Shown: piece after piece, positions 1-11,479 of the stretch
How the letters are laid out: each line of letters begins with the position of its first letter
How positions within the stretch are numbered: the first letter of the stretch is position 1
Origin: Spongospora subterranea f. sp. subterranea
Lineage: Eukaryota; Endomyxa: Phytomyxea; Phytomyxea; Plasmodiophorida
Direction: 5' to 3'
DNA: 64,000 nucleotides
Assembly (NCBI GenBank): GCA_049724395.1
Contig: JAUGWO010000011.1
Coordinates: 1 to 64,000, forward strand
Notes under the pieces: generated by a model
The model's input: the letters and a program-made list of their open reading frames with translations, nothing else
Told to the model about the DNA's origin: nothing
The model's database searches: none
Position numbers and translations under genes: made by a program

Positions 1-1305
1 TGTTTGCAGAAAACAATAGGATTCTGGCAGAAAATGGATGCCGTAAACGCGTTCAACACACGTGGAATATGATTGCTCAAGATCTTTGTGGAATTGGGCC
101 AGGAACAAGCGAAGGAAACACGTTCACTCCCAATACAGATTCTGTCGCAAACAGGGGTTGAACAAGGGACCATCAAATTGCCAACGCCGCAAACACAACC
201 GATTAAAATGGTACAGTCCAGCAATGGGATTTACAGGTCAGAGGGGGGCGGTTTCTGACGGATCTAGCGCGATTCCAAAATGAATGTGAGTTGCTGATTT
301 TGGCAACTCAACCAGTTTGCTGCAAAATACCCAATACCGGGCAATATATCGATATATCTTCAAGAAATGGGCTGAATGGGTCCAGTTATATAATAATCAC
401 GACAGGATTTTACTGAAAACACATCAACTACAGTTGGCCGTTGGGGTTCATCTCATAAAGTGTCCGATATATTTGATTAGGGTCATTGTGGCAGACAGTG
501 ACCTACGTTCATGGATCTTAGCTATCCCGCCAACGATTGTTGATACCAAACCCACATGATGTTTTGGTGTGGAACGTCAACCCATTTCAAATTCTGTTCG
601 GATCTGTCGATATCCCAAGACATAGCGGAACAGTTATCACTTGAACTCCTCTCAATCGCAGAACCCCCTTTCATCACGGTTCGACCGCATCGCTTGACGA
701 TTCCACCAATCTATTTGAAGAAAACAATCGATTGGTTCTGAGGTCGAAGCCTTACTGGTTGAGCTGATACCAATCGGTAAACCTCATTTCCCTATCCCCG
801 TCGACCGGAACAACAGGTTCCTAACCTATGGCGCTTCTGACCTATATTCAACGGCCAACGGTATCGATTTCCAATTTTTCTTAAGAACGGCTGTTTTTTT
901 TCACTTTTTAACTAATTGTTTTCGCATTTGTGCTCATTTGTTTTCGGTTTGTCTTTCTGGATATCGTTCCCATGTTCTGACACTAGTTCTCAGTTGAATT
1001 GTGCGGTTTCTTCTCGTGTGATTGACATGATAACTGGACCGTATGTGAGTTAACACAGGCAGAATCCACTATCGCTAGAACAGAAGCAGCCAAATCAGCG
1101 CTCGATGTCAGCGACTTCATGGACGATCTGTGACGTGATCTGTCGACATAATTATATTCAAAGGTGGTAAATTCAGTGGCAAAACTGGAGCGCTTCAATT
1201 GGCCTGTTCAGAAGGCACTGCTTCTGTCCCCAAAGAATGTGCACTATAGCGATTTGTAGGGCTTGAAATAGTTTACGGATAACTTCAAAACAGACAACAA
1301 AACAA
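1..1305. other. Intergenic sequence, no gene recognised
   Basis: Short reading frames only, all under about 80 codons and with no family resemblance I can name. The stretch looks like decayed intergenic or transposon-derived DNA upstream of the tRNA gene. I see no tandem repeat in it. Confidence 0.5.
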
Positions 1306-1377
1306 GGCTTAGTGGTCTAGTGGCATGATTTCCCGTTCGGGTCGGGAAGGTCCCGGTTTCGATTACCGGCTGAGCCC
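1306..1377 (+). tRNA. tRNA-Pro, anticodon CGG
   Basis: The 72-nt sequence folds as a full cloverleaf. The acceptor stem is GGCTTAG with CTGAGCC, including one G-U pair. The anticodon stem is TCCCG with CGGGA, the loop is TTCGGGT and the anticodon is CGG at 1338-1340, which reads CCG proline codons. The T-stem is CCGGT with ACCGG around the loop TTCGATT. The A box TGGTCTAGTGG lies at 1313-1323. A T5 run at 1378-1382 fits a pol III terminator. There is no intron and CCA is not encoded. Pair 53-61 is T-A rather than the near-universal G-C. The layout matches other eukaryotic tRNA-Pro genes closely. Confidence 0.92.
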
Positions 1378-1382
1378 TTTTT
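1378..1382 (+). terminator. Pol III T-run terminator of tRNA-Pro
   Basis: Five T residues directly follow the discriminator base of the tRNA, the usual length for RNA polymerase III termination. Confidence 0.7.
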
Positions 1383-1469
1383 GGTGCTTCAGTTTTTTGA
1401 GGCGTTTCGAACCTTTTGCTAATGTTTTATGAATTGCATGGATAAATATGATGAATGCTTTCCGAGAAG

Positions 1470-4136
1470 TTAAATGCTGGATGCAGTGGCGATAGCTATA
1501 CGGTCGGGGTCGATACCACCCTGATCCCCAAACACTGCTGGTGTACCGCCCTCGATTTCTACAACTACTGATTCTTCGATGTCATTGACGACCGTATAGC
1601 GACGTTGATCCGGCAACGAGAGATTCCTGAACTTCTCATCCATTCCATCAAGTAGAAGTTGTCGATCCGTATCGGCCATGATCATGGCGACATTGTCATG
1701 AAGAATATCGTCAATCAACGGCAGTCGAATCATATTTGATGGCAGTCTTTGCATCAAACAAGCCATGCGTTCTACTTTCTCTATCTGTTGCGCATTTCGT
1801 CAACCCAAAGGTGAAGAATTCAACTTGTTGCCTTACGTGAGCAACGACGTTGGAGTTAGATTCAGCCGTGAATAGCTGGGCAACTGTTCGCCGAGTACGA
1901 GGCATATCACCTAAGATCATGAACGCAGAACCAATGACATGAGCCGCGTTGCCAATAGCAACTGATTCGATCTGCTGCATCAGAGCTGCAGGATTAATTG
2001 TGCGGAAATAATCCAAAATGCGCTCTCCTTGAGCGATGTAATCGAACAGCGGTTTCTGGCGTGAAGCTGGGCAAGCCACAGCTTTGGACCAGCATTTGCG
2101 CCAGAGGTTATTGACGCCTGACATTCGTCTTGATAATCCTTTCCCCTCGACCCAATCATTAGGGCTATACCTGTAACTTTTTTGTCAACAAACAGACAAT
2201 CGAGGATACAGTGAATACCGTTACCAGCGAATAAAATCTTCGAGTACGCATGCAGGATTCGCCGCTTTGAATGCAGACATATCTGACAAAAGGGACGCTG
2301 ACTGCATTTCCGCGCGAATACTGCTAGACTCATGATCTGTTCCAAGGCCGGCCATTAAAGCATGTTGCGCGTCAACCTAGAATTGGTTTCTTGAAAAATG
2401 CATTTGAAAAAATGCTCAATATACACTACCTCATCTTCCGTCATCAACGGTGATTCCAGTGTTAATGGCACATGCATTTGCTGACCCCCTTCAAGAAGAA
2501 ACATGTCGGAGAGGAAGATATCATGATTGATTCCTTCAGGAACTGCTGCGACATCAGCAGAACCACGGCTATCGCCAATAATAGAAGAACACTCTTCAAG
2601 ATTTTCGACGCCACTATAACCATCAAAGTCGACCCAGTCGCTAGCACGTTGGGCACTAGGGGAAATCGTTGCCGAAGCTCGATTCTCAATCGCCACAGTT
2701 CTCAAAGAAATACAATGTGCTAGAACCTGAATCTTTTGATAAAGGATGCAGGTTGCACAGATCAGGAATAGCTTCACTAGGATCGGATATGGGCAGTTTC
2801 AATGGTAGAGCTAAAAAATTTGATACGTATTAGCCAACAGCCAAGAGAGCTTCATGCCTTACCGTGATCCCAATGTCTCTGGAGTTCATTCACAAACGCA
2901 TTGTACAGCTGCGCAATCCTATGGGGTTCGTCATCTGGTTGCTGAGCCATGACCAAAACGAGCTTTGAGAGAATCGATAAAAACGGGCATGATTTTATGG
3001 AGCTCGTGCTGGCCATGGCATATGATCCCAAGGCATCTGTTGAAAAGATATCATGAACCTGATCATCGAGAATATAGAGCGGCGTGAAACTATGGTCCAG
3101 TAGCGCAATCGCCTGTACCGACTCAAAAGATGAACACTTTCGACATATTGACAGGAATTGACGCAAACGTGATGATAGACTCACGGTTAAACCGGGATCT
3201 AAATAACTCGTGACCAATAGAAAGGGAGAGCCAACAATTCCTAACCTAGACGGCAAAACAATCGCCATATTGGAGCACTAATCGGGATTAAGTCGGAAAA
3301 GATAGAGTCGCTAACAAAGGTTCCCTCTGGAAACGGTGTCCAATGTACATCGAGATGGAATAATAACCGATGGGATGACGTTGAACCCCAACATGTGTTC
3401 GTGTCGAGATGTATACCACCGCAAGGTGCATTTGGGGGCAGCATGAACTGTTCATCTCTATAGGAATATTTGACGGATACCATAGGGAGTGATTTTGCAT
3501 CGATGCGACAAGGAAACATCTCGTTAAAGAACCCCAATACACCAGAGAGATTGCGTAAACTCTGAGGAATATCCCAATCCCTCATCTCGACCTGGCACAA
3601 AAATTAACAAAAAACGAAACGGCATTCATTTACAAAGGAAGACCAACGTGATAACGAGTTGACAATGATCGGCCAATGAACGACGAATCACCCAGGCTGA
3701 TAAAAACAGGAAGGGGGAAAATTGATGAGGAGGCCGCCATACATGCCGACGAGAGGACGTATCGGGCGTGTTTGTCGATAGGAACTGGCGAAATATGGCG
3801 AATAGATAGCACAATATACTGAGGGAGACGAAGCAGGCCGATCAGATCGTCCTCCTCTCCGTATTTCTGGACCAGATCCGAAGAGCAGCTGAGGTCGATA
3901 TTGACATCGATATTGGCGAAGGAGAGTTCTCTATGATACGACGAACGACCGTCCGATATCGGCAGAATCTCGTGAAAAACGTCATCAAATAGGACAATTA
4001 GTCTAATGATTACAGTCAATGTACACTTCAACCCTAACGATTATCCCATGTTCAAGAACCTCTCCAGATTTGACGCAATGAAAAAATCCTCGATCTCAAA
4101 AATGTCCTCTGGATCGTTCGGTGGACTATCCTCCAT
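1470..4136 (-). CDS. RAB3GAP1: Rab3 GTPase-activating protein catalytic subunit (RAB3GAP1), 8 exons
   Basis: RAB3GAP1 is the catalytic subunit of the Rab3GAP complex, which acts as a Rab3 GAP and Rab18 GEF in membrane traffic and autophagy. Exons on the minus strand are 4136-4060, 4002-3648, 3591-3246, 3198-2863, 2776-2430, 2376-2225, 2170-1837 and 1784-1470, giving 753 residues with every frame continuous. The start at 4136 gives an N-terminus with the family-like FEIEDF and ASNLERL. Later hallmarks are FSDLIPISAPIW, LYQKIQVLAHC, ESPLMTEDE, RAEMQSASLLSDM followed by FKAANP and DFIRWYSP, then NLWRKCW with PASRQKPLFD. The RAEMQSA segment is where I recall the catalytic arginine of the human protein (Arg728). 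Human RAB3GAP1 is about 980 residues, so this one is shortened mainly in the acidic middle and near the C-terminus. Introns are 47-86 nt with loose 5' sites such as GTTCTT and GTTGGT. Confidence 0.88.
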
Positions 4137-5040
4137 TATATGTCGCTGATAACAAACAATATATCCCCCTCACCAAAAACCGTCCCAAACCCGTTCATGA
4201 CCCATGATATGTGTAGTATTTAATGGAAAACATTCAGTTCCGTACGAAAAAGACAGGCTCTGGCACAGCCCTATTTGACGCAGCCCTCTGACGCAGCAGC
4301 CCTACATGGCGCAGCCCAGTGACCCTCCGACCGACAGTCTATTTACTGCAGCGCGGCCCTGTCTATGTACTCGAAAGCAGTCCCATAACATGTCGATGAA
4401 ATTGAATTCACAATGACACTTGGGAAAACAATTGATTGAGAAACCAGGTTCAATCGTGACTGCTTCCTCTAGCCATCTTTTTTGTTCTTGAAATTCCGCT
4501 GATTACCGAGCGTTTTTCGAGCATCATCAAGCCAGAACCCCTCGCTGGTTCGTTCCTGTAAAATAGTCCTGATTTCTTTGGGAGCGTTTTCTGCAGATCG
4601 CATAGTTTGAAAAATCTTCTCCCCACTACGAAAAAACCACACACATCGCATTGTCGGAACATTTTTGCCCCCGTCTGTTAAATTTAGGCGACTTGCGACC
4701 AGAGCATCAGGAGGTTTGGCTTGGTGGTTCATGGAATTGTCGAAACAGGGTCACTGCTGGCATTGACAGTTGTCGTATTGGCTACTTCCCTCGAATACTT
4801 GAAGCATTCAGCGCGTTTTCAGAACAAGTTCACCCAGATTGTGCTAACGATCGCCGGCGTTCCTTCCGAAACGGGGGAATGTGTCGAGCGGTATTGATCC
4901 AGTGTCGATAAATCATTGACCGTTTTATTCTTATAAATACGCCATATCGTCATGAATCCAACTATTTCGTACCAGTTGCTGTGGCAAGTCGTTTAACGAT
5001 TGGATAATCCATTGAGCCGCAAGCTCTCTTGAAGGAGGCT
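4137..5040. other. Intergenic, upstream of RAB3GAP1
   Basis: This presumably holds the RAB3GAP1 promoter at its left edge. Around 4255-4345 there are several short GCAGCCC/GCAGC words; similar words recur near 55600-55680. A minus-strand frame at 4469-4732 has no recognisable family and is not called. Confidence 0.4.
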
Positions 5041-5382
5041 TGATCGCAGATTGTCCTTGAAAAGATTGACAGGTCGCCGGTGCTGCCATTAGCGTTTCCT
5101 TTCCAGCCTTGTAGATAAAATCGAGTACTTACTCGACGCGTGCAGCAGACCATTTGAAATTTTTGAAAAGTCTGTTGGGTACTTCGGCTTCGTCAATCAA
5201 ATCTCTACGGCGATGCATTCTGTAGGCATCGTTGATTAACCACCATAAAAATTGACCTCAGAACAAATCTGGTCTCGAAAGGCAAATTTGAGAGAGGAAA
5301 GGACACTTGCGCCAGATAATCTGTTCCATTTTTGTCTTGGATCAAAGCGATTGAGAAGAGTGTTTGAAGGTTTTGACTGGTT
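5041..5382 (-). repeat. Left arm of a 342-bp inverted repeat
   Basis: The reverse complement of this block is nearly identical to 6404-6744, judged by eye at roughly 95 percent with scattered substitutions. Both arms carry the same reading frame (containing LIQDKNGT, FVLRSIFMVVNQ and CLQNASP). The arms end abruptly on both sides, so one is a duplicated and inverted copy of the other. Confidence 0.85.
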
Positions 5383-5579
5383 ATCGAACTGCGATTACGT
5401 ACAGTTACATTGGGGCAGCGTTGGATTGACCCGCCACCTTGACTTTTTTCGACGCTGCATGGCCTAGTAATGGTGCTTCTGGCTTCACCCAATGCTCCTA
5501 ATTGATTCTGATTCCTAAGCACCGCTCCACCGTTTTATGACTACAATATGTCAGGAGAGCGGTGCTAGGCTGCGCCTTC

Positions 5580-6590
5580 ATGCCCCAACATCTCATGAAC
5601 TACCACCCGTATTATTCAGAACTCCAACTCCAGGCCTCCACGGCTGCTGCTCCCTTTAACAAGGCCAGACGGCATAATTATGTAATCGACGACATCAACA
5701 ACAGTGATGATGACCTAGATAGTGATGGACAAGGCTTCGACAATGAGGTCAGAGCATTGGGTGATGCCAGATGCTAACCATAAAGTAATTGCAGTGTCGA
5801 AAAGTCAAGGTTGCGGGTCAGTCCAACGCTACTCCAATGCAATTGTACGCAATTGCGGTTCGAGAGCGTGGTGATCAAAAGGCCCGCAAAGTGTTGAGGT
5901 TTTATATCTCTTGGCCAAGCATTCCTTCACTATTCCTTCTTCCCTTCACAAATAGGATGACCGTTTATCATCTTATCTACTGATCCAACCATCATCAAGG
6001 CTCCTGCGAGAATGGCGATTGAAGATGCCGTTTTCGCCATGTTTTATTCTGTTACCGCTGGGCGCCGATGCTACGAAATGTTCTAACAACGGCGCTTTGT
6101 TGCACTGCGACCATGGCTGCATACATAATCAAATTTCATCCGGCTGCTCAAAGATTTCTTGAGCGCGCAGGCGTCGTTGACGTTATGATTTTTCCTTAGG
6201 AAAACCTCTCTTATCAATTCTCAAAAAAAGGCATTTCTGTCCGCGCTATCGAGCCTTGCTGATGATCTTGTGCTTGCGTGGGCCTACAACGTGGACATCG
6301 CGCACAACGTCGTATTACCACAATGGATTAACGAAACTGAATCAGATATCATCAAGTCACATTACAGATTTGGCGAATGGAGGTTGACTGAATGGACCGA
6401 TGAAACCAGTCAAAACCTTCAAGCACTCTTCTCAATCGCTTTGATCCAAGACAAAAATGGAACAGAATATCTGGCGCAAGTGTCCTTTCCTTTCTCAAAT
6501 TTGCCTTTCGAGACCAAATTTGTTCTGAGGTCAATTTTTATGGTGGTTAATCAACAATGCCTACAGAATGCATCGCCGTAGAGATTTGAT
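5580..6590 (+). CDS. Unrecognised spliced gene (partial model)
   Basis: I do not recognise this protein. The first exon, 5580-5747, starts at an ATG (MPQHLMNYHPYY) and ends in a Ser/Asp-rich stretch (NNSDDDLDSDGQG). A convincing 47-nt intron follows at 5748-5794, with GTCAGA, a TGCTAAC branch-point motif at 5772-5778 and GCAG. The second exon from 5795 continues in frame through CRKVKVAG and ERGDQKARKVLR to about 5898. Beyond this, exon boundaries are unclear. Coding-like segments (AIEDAVFAMFYS, SSLADDLVLAWAYNVD, LIQDKNGTEYLAQ) run into the right arm of the inverted repeat. The minus-strand copy of that arm at 5041-5382 means the 3' part of this gene, or the element it came from, has been duplicated. 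It could be a decayed transposon gene instead. Confidence 0.35.
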
Positions 6591-6744
6591 TGACGAAGCC
6601 GAAGTACCCAACAGACTTTTCAAAATTTCAAATGGTCTGCTGCACGCGTCGAGTCAGTATTCGATTTTATCTACAAGGCTGGAAAGGAAACGCTAATGGC
6701 AGCACCGGGGACCTGTCAATCTTTTCAGAAACAATCTGCGATCA
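6404..6744 (+). repeat. Right arm of the 5041-5382 inverted repeat
   Basis: Inverted copy of 5041-5382 with about 1.0 kb between the arms. It starts at AACCAGTCAAAA and ends at CTGCGATCA. It overlaps the 3' portion of the unrecognised spliced gene. Confidence 0.85.
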
Positions 6745-7493
6745 GTTATCCAGATTCGGTATTGGCCTCAAACTTTCTATTGAGGCTCAGCGGACCAACA
6801 ACCTTGGCGCAATCACAGCTTGGTCTCTCTCACTCCTGTCTAACTCTATGTACACACGTACAAAACTCCGGTTGGGCGCACGGTACAGTACGGATTAATG
6901 TACTCACGAAAAACACTGCGTGAGGACGGTAACTGCACTAGGAATCCGATCGTACGCGATTTTGAGGGGAGTCAACTCCCGAACGGTTGTAATATCAGTA
7001 ATTGAATTGAAAGTTCAATTGTGAATATTGAGATCTCCTAAACGATCCGGCTGTTAAACATGGGGTTCACACATGTTTATTCAAATTCCAAAAATAGCAG
7101 CCAGTCGGTTGACTGGAAATTCTGAAGTTCCGTCTCGAATACACATCGAAATTCGTTTCTTCGTTCCAAAACATTTTCATAGTTGTTCGCAACACAAAGC
7201 TCATAATTCTCGTTATAGTTTCGGCGTTTTTCATCATGGATCTCGCGCCTCCAAGCTGCCAGGCCATTAAAGCTGTAATTCAGGTTGAACATCTGCGCTT
7301 TTTCCCTTGGCGGATTTTCCCTCGCTCCCCAACATGATCTCGTTTCCGCTGTCAACCAGCTCTCTAACTTGAACAAATAGAGTTGAGGTTGCCACTTTCT
7401 CTTCAAATCAATTGCATATCGTCGGAATTGGGCAAGTCTAACGTAAAGCGGACAGTATCGCAGTAATGGCAACGTAAGTGCAATATTTTCGCC
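6745..7493. other. Intergenic, 5' of the CCA enzyme gene
   Basis: A minus-strand frame of 186 codons spans 7077-7637 but overlaps the first exon of the well-supported CCA gene and has no recognised family. A shorter minus-strand frame starting at 7496 (MAKILHLRCHYC) could be the first exon of a divergent small gene. I cannot support either as real. Confidence 0.35.
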
Positions 7494-9507
7494 ATGGTTG
7501 TCGTCCGGGCAACGAGTTCGTGCGGAGTCCGCTCCGCAGAACGAAACTCGGTTCGTGTCGCTGAGGATCGCCAACCCGGCAGATCTATGTGTGATCGGCC
7601 GCCGTCGCCAATGTCGCCGTCGAAACGCGCTCGCCATCTCATCCGCCTATCTGGCTCCGAGGTGGCGCTATTCGACACCATCACTGACGTCATCAAACAC
7701 TTTCGGTTGACGACGGTCGTCCGAGTTGCCGGAGGATGGGTTAGGGATAAGGTTGAGAACCCCGTCCAATGAAATTCGTATTCCTCATCTAGATCTTTGA
7801 CAGCTTCTGGGATTCGATTGCAAAGATATCGACATCACCGTGGATGATATGAACGGGGTTGCGTTTGCCAAGACCATCACCAAGTACTTGGAAGAAGTTA
7901 AAGGCATCAACTGGCAACCCATTCGGGTTTCTTGGCGTTATCGCTTACAGTTGATTCAGGGGAACGGGTCGGGCGCATTGGTGTGATTCAGGCTAATCCG
8001 GATCAGTCGAAGCACCTCGAGACGGCCACGTTTTCCTTTCACGGTCATGATATTGATGTGAATAGCTTGAGGACCGAGGTTTATTCCAACACCAGCCGAA
8101 TTCCTGTCATTGTATGGGCAGTTTTCATCTTCAATACCAACGATAACGTGTCAGGTCTTTTAGGCTCTCGGTTCCGCCTTCGAAGACGCAATGCGGCGCG
8201 ATTTTACGATCAACTCCATGTTTTACAACTTGAACACGAAAGAAGTTGAAGATCTAACGAAAAAGGTTCGTGAATGATGGCAATATGTCTCATCTCAAAT
8301 TTCAAAATGCAAAGCCCAGGGTATTGCTGATCTTTCCTCCCGTATTATTCGTACGCCAATTGACGCCATGCAAACGTTCAAAGATGACCCCCTCCGCGCT
8401 TTACGAGCCATCCGGTTTGCAGGAAGGCTCAATTTTTCGTTGTGTTCCGAATTAGAACGGGCTCTTAGAGACAAAACTGTTCAGGTTAGAACCATATCTT
8501 GTGGGTTAATTCCACTATCAACGTGGGACGCTTTTTTAGGGCAATTTGTTTCATAAGGTCAGTCGAGAACGCGTCGGAATAGAAATTAACAAGATGTTTT
8601 TTGACCCATCGTCTAACCCAATTCTATGCGCTCAACATTTGATTCGCTATGAACTCTATCATCCATCGTGTTTCGCCTTGCCCGATGGGTTCTCTGTAAA
8701 AGAATGTTCAACTCGTTCGTATGATTACATATCGCGAGCTGAAGGGTATGTTCATTTGTATTCCTGCCAATCTGTTAACAGCAATTTCCCAGATACCTCA
8801 GCTCCTCTGACATCAAGATCGATCTCCACACTAGAAGGTTGATTTTGTTTTCGTGTTTTTTGAACCCATTTGTCAAAGAAATGCATCCTGGTCACCGGAA
8901 TAAGCCTCAACCATTTCTTCGGCATATTATTGTCGACAATCTGAAAGTTGGTGTTAAATTCGTCCTAATCCATCAACTAAACATCAACGTGGTTTAGTTA
9001 TCGATCGACCATTACAAGCAGATATCGCATTTGCTCGATAACGCAGCCGCACTTTCGTCCATTACAAGTGAATCCTGGGAAGATCCCATTCCCGACGCGA
9101 AAGTAGTCAAGATTGGGAGAGCACTGAAAGCCATGGGACCTAAATGGAAATTGGTCAGGCGACATCCTATTCGTGTTTCAGCCAGCTTATCTTCACATTC
9201 AGGTATTCCATGTTGGTTCAATTCTTCACCCGGAGCAAAAAGCTAATCAGGATTCCCTACTGGAGTGGCTTCAATCATCGGACCTGAAAAACATTCATAA
9301 TTGGCAACCGTTGCTGAACGGCAAAGAGATGATGCAGTTGTTAAAAGTTAAAGGCAAAGAGGTAATGATTCCATATTGGGCACTCTCCGGTACTGATTCG
9401 TCCAGGTTGGAAAAGTGTTGGACAAACAGCTCGACTGGCAGATTCTCCACCCTCATGGAACGTCGTCTGAATTCATCGACTATATTAGCACACAAATGTC
9501 CGACTAG
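7494..9507 (+). CDS. CCA1: CCA tRNA nucleotidyltransferase, 10 exons
   Basis: This enzyme adds or repairs the 3' CCA of tRNAs in nucleus, cytosol and mitochondria. Exons are 7494-7751, 7804-7903, 7960-8105, 8164-8265, 8320-8484, 8540-8745, 8793-8946, 8998-9153, 9203-9361 and 9406-9507. They give 515 residues in one continuous frame; yeast Cca1 is about 546. Motif A is GGWVRDKLLGF followed by CKDIDITV, with the catalytic D-x-D. It is followed by IQANPDQSKHLETATF, SRIPALGSAFEDAMRRD, FKDDPLRALRAIRFAGRLNF and SRERVGIEINKMF, all yeast-like. The C-terminus has LNGKEMMQLL and WQILHPHG. The arginine-rich N-terminus of about 60 residues may be a mitochondrial presequence, as in yeast. The intron at 7904-7959 fits only as GC-AG; the other eight are GT-AG of 44-58 nt. 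Confidence 0.92.
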
Positions 9508-9539
9508 GACCGCTTGCGCCATTCTCCTTGTCTGAAAAC

Positions 9540-10150
9540 ACTTTACCTATCACAATAAATATATATTCTACATACGCCAACAAAGGAGATATATCCCTGT
9601 TTGTTCTCATTTCTTTCTCTGTCTGTCCAGGCAATCGCCCGTGACGTGCCTGCGTTCTGAAGTGCAAAGGAGTGTATCCACCATTACCCCGAATTGTGGG
9701 ATCGGCACCGTTCTTAAACAGAACTTGGGCGACATCAACACTGGAAAGAAAGGATGATGTCCCTTTCTGGGTCTAACCAACCTAATTTTCAAAACCGGTT
9801 TTGATCTTCGCTATCATTTTCGAAAGCTGATTGTTCTGAATTACGCAACGACGGTGCCACACCTGATCCCGTACTGGTGTCTTTGAAAAACCGGCGATTA
9901 CTGAAGCATCTAGCAGCGTGTGTTTTTTTGTTCGTCGCACGGTGTATCGGTTTCGCCGGTCAATAATGTTCTTCGAAAGTGCTGAAGTTGAAAACTCAGA
10001 GTCCCACATGTTCATATGTTTTTCTCGAATCCGCGCAGGAGTTTTCCGATTTCCGTTGCCTGCAGGCCTCGCTGCTTGGATGGCCATTCTGATTGTTTTA
10101 CAACAATTTATTAATGAAAGAGGCAAGCCCACAAGGGTACTCAGTCATCA
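9540..10150 (-). other. Ankyrin-repeat-like segment, gene model unresolved
   Basis: On the minus strand around 9750-9650 the translation contains VDVAQVLFKNGADPTIRG then GYTPLH, a clear ankyrin-repeat signature. It joins in frame, across a probable intron ending near 9757, to an upstream segment with SLRNSEQSAFENDSEDQ. A further minus-strand frame lies at 9782-10132. I could not build a full model: the frame downstream of GYTPLH is uncertain and the upstream exon has stops in the matching frame. It may be a remnant of a larger ankyrin gene cut off by the copia element next to it. Confidence 0.4.
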
Positions 10151-10310
10151 ATATTAACAAACGAGATCCCAAATCAAACCATTCATACCCTTTACTACAG
10201 TTTTACTACTTCTTGCAAATCTTGTTGCAGTTCTGAAGGAAAGAATGGGATGATAAAGGGTATGAATGGTTTGATTTGCTTAGCGATGGGATCTCGTTTG
10301 TTAATATTGA
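10148..10310. repeat. Foldback inverted repeat at the copia 3' end
   Basis: Arms 10148-10194 and 10254-10310 are inverted copies (TCAATATTAACAAACGAGAT at one end, its complement at the other), with a 59-bp spacer and a 9-bp insertion in the right arm. It lies at the 3' side of the copia fragment. Confidence 0.8.
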
Positions 10311-11022
10311 TAAACGGATATCGGTGCAGTGTATAGCTGTCCAGTGTACGATAACCAATGGTAGATGTCAGGTTGGCCGTCTTTCCAACACACCCCCTCA
10401 AACTGACATCTGTCGTTCCGATTGCAGATCTGCACCATTTGAACTTTTCAGTAGATATAAGTTTGGTTAAATAGTCGGCAGTCATCCATTCTGTTTGACA
10501 ATATTCGAGCTGAATCGTTTCATCTTCGATTTTGTCTTTGGTGAAGTGATACTGGACTTGAATATGCTTTGTTTTCGCGTCTGTTCTACGATTTGTCGCC
10601 ACAGATTGGCTTCCTTGGTTATTGCCGTAAATCGTGATTGATCCGGATCTATTCATTACTTCAGACAACAATTGTTGTGTCCAAGCTGCTTGCCTGGCTG
10701 TTGCACATTATGCCATATATTCCGCTTCCAACGCAGATAAATGCTGTTGATCGTTGCCTTTGGCTTTTCCATGCTACTGGACCATTGGACACCTTGAAGA
10801 TGTACCCACTGGTACTGCGGCGTTGATCCTGATCTCCTGCCCAATCAGAATCTGTTGATCCTTCAATGTCTTGGTCACCAGACGTTCATGAATGCATCGT
10901 ATCGGATTCTTGCCCAAAAGCTGCGTTTCAATCCATGAGCAATTTGTGGGTAAGTTTGCACAGAAGGTACAGTTACGTTCATGATCTTGAAAGGACGGCT
11001 TCATGCATACTCTTAGACGCAA
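10195..11022 (-). mobile_element. Ty1/copia retrotransposon fragment (RT end and RNase H), broken
   Basis: Minus-strand translations show the copia RNase H series in order: DSDWAGDQDQRRSTSGY, FKVSNGPVAWKSQRQ, LSALEAEYMA, AAWTQQLLSEV, IYGNNQGS, AKTKHIQVQYHF and EYCQTEWMTADYLTKL. The reading frame changes once near 10770 and there is an in-frame stop just after EYMA, so the element is not functional. No long terminal repeats were found. The part further upstream to about 11180 is probably the same element but too decayed to align. Confidence 0.85.
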
Positions 11023-11479
11023 TTCCTTTATTGAAATAAAAGTACATCATTGCGATAACGCTGTTTGATTTCCTATACGGTTCCATGTGCTCAGAATTGC
11101 GGGCAGTTGATAGCTGTGACTCCAGGCGTTTGGTAGCCCAGATGGAGATGTCCTCATTCAGTACAGACCGATTAATGAGCAACTCGGTATGCTTGTGATG
11201 AAAGTGACCAAAACAGAGTCATCGCAATGATTACTCTTTATTCCAATAAAGCAATCGAGTGTTAAACAGTGTGCACGAGGTCATTCCAAGGTTTCGAGAA
11301 TCGTTGTGAGAGCCTTGTTTGGTCGACCGCAGAGGCGCATACACTCGACGTGTACACTACACAGTACAAACAGGTCTGATGTGTGTACACTGTATGTATA
11401 TTGTGTGCTCGTGCAGACATCAGACTGACCATAATGCAAGTACAGCTGCGGTCATCTGGAGATAGAAGGGGGTTTCCAC
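11023..11479. other. Intergenic, upstream of separase
   Basis: Decayed copia sequence on the left. Between about 11345 and 11410 there is a GT/AC-rich, imperfectly repetitive stretch (TGTGTACACTGTATGTATAT). No clear promoter element is visible. Confidence 0.4.

Noticed and set aside
7077-7637. 186-codon minus-strand ORF
   Set aside because: It overlaps the first exon of the well-supported CCA enzyme in antisense and has no family resemblance.
9540-10132. VMS1/ANKZF1-type gene on the minus strand
   Set aside because: A YTVRR word and an ankyrin repeat hinted at it, but the order of motifs is wrong and the catalytic GSQ region is missing.
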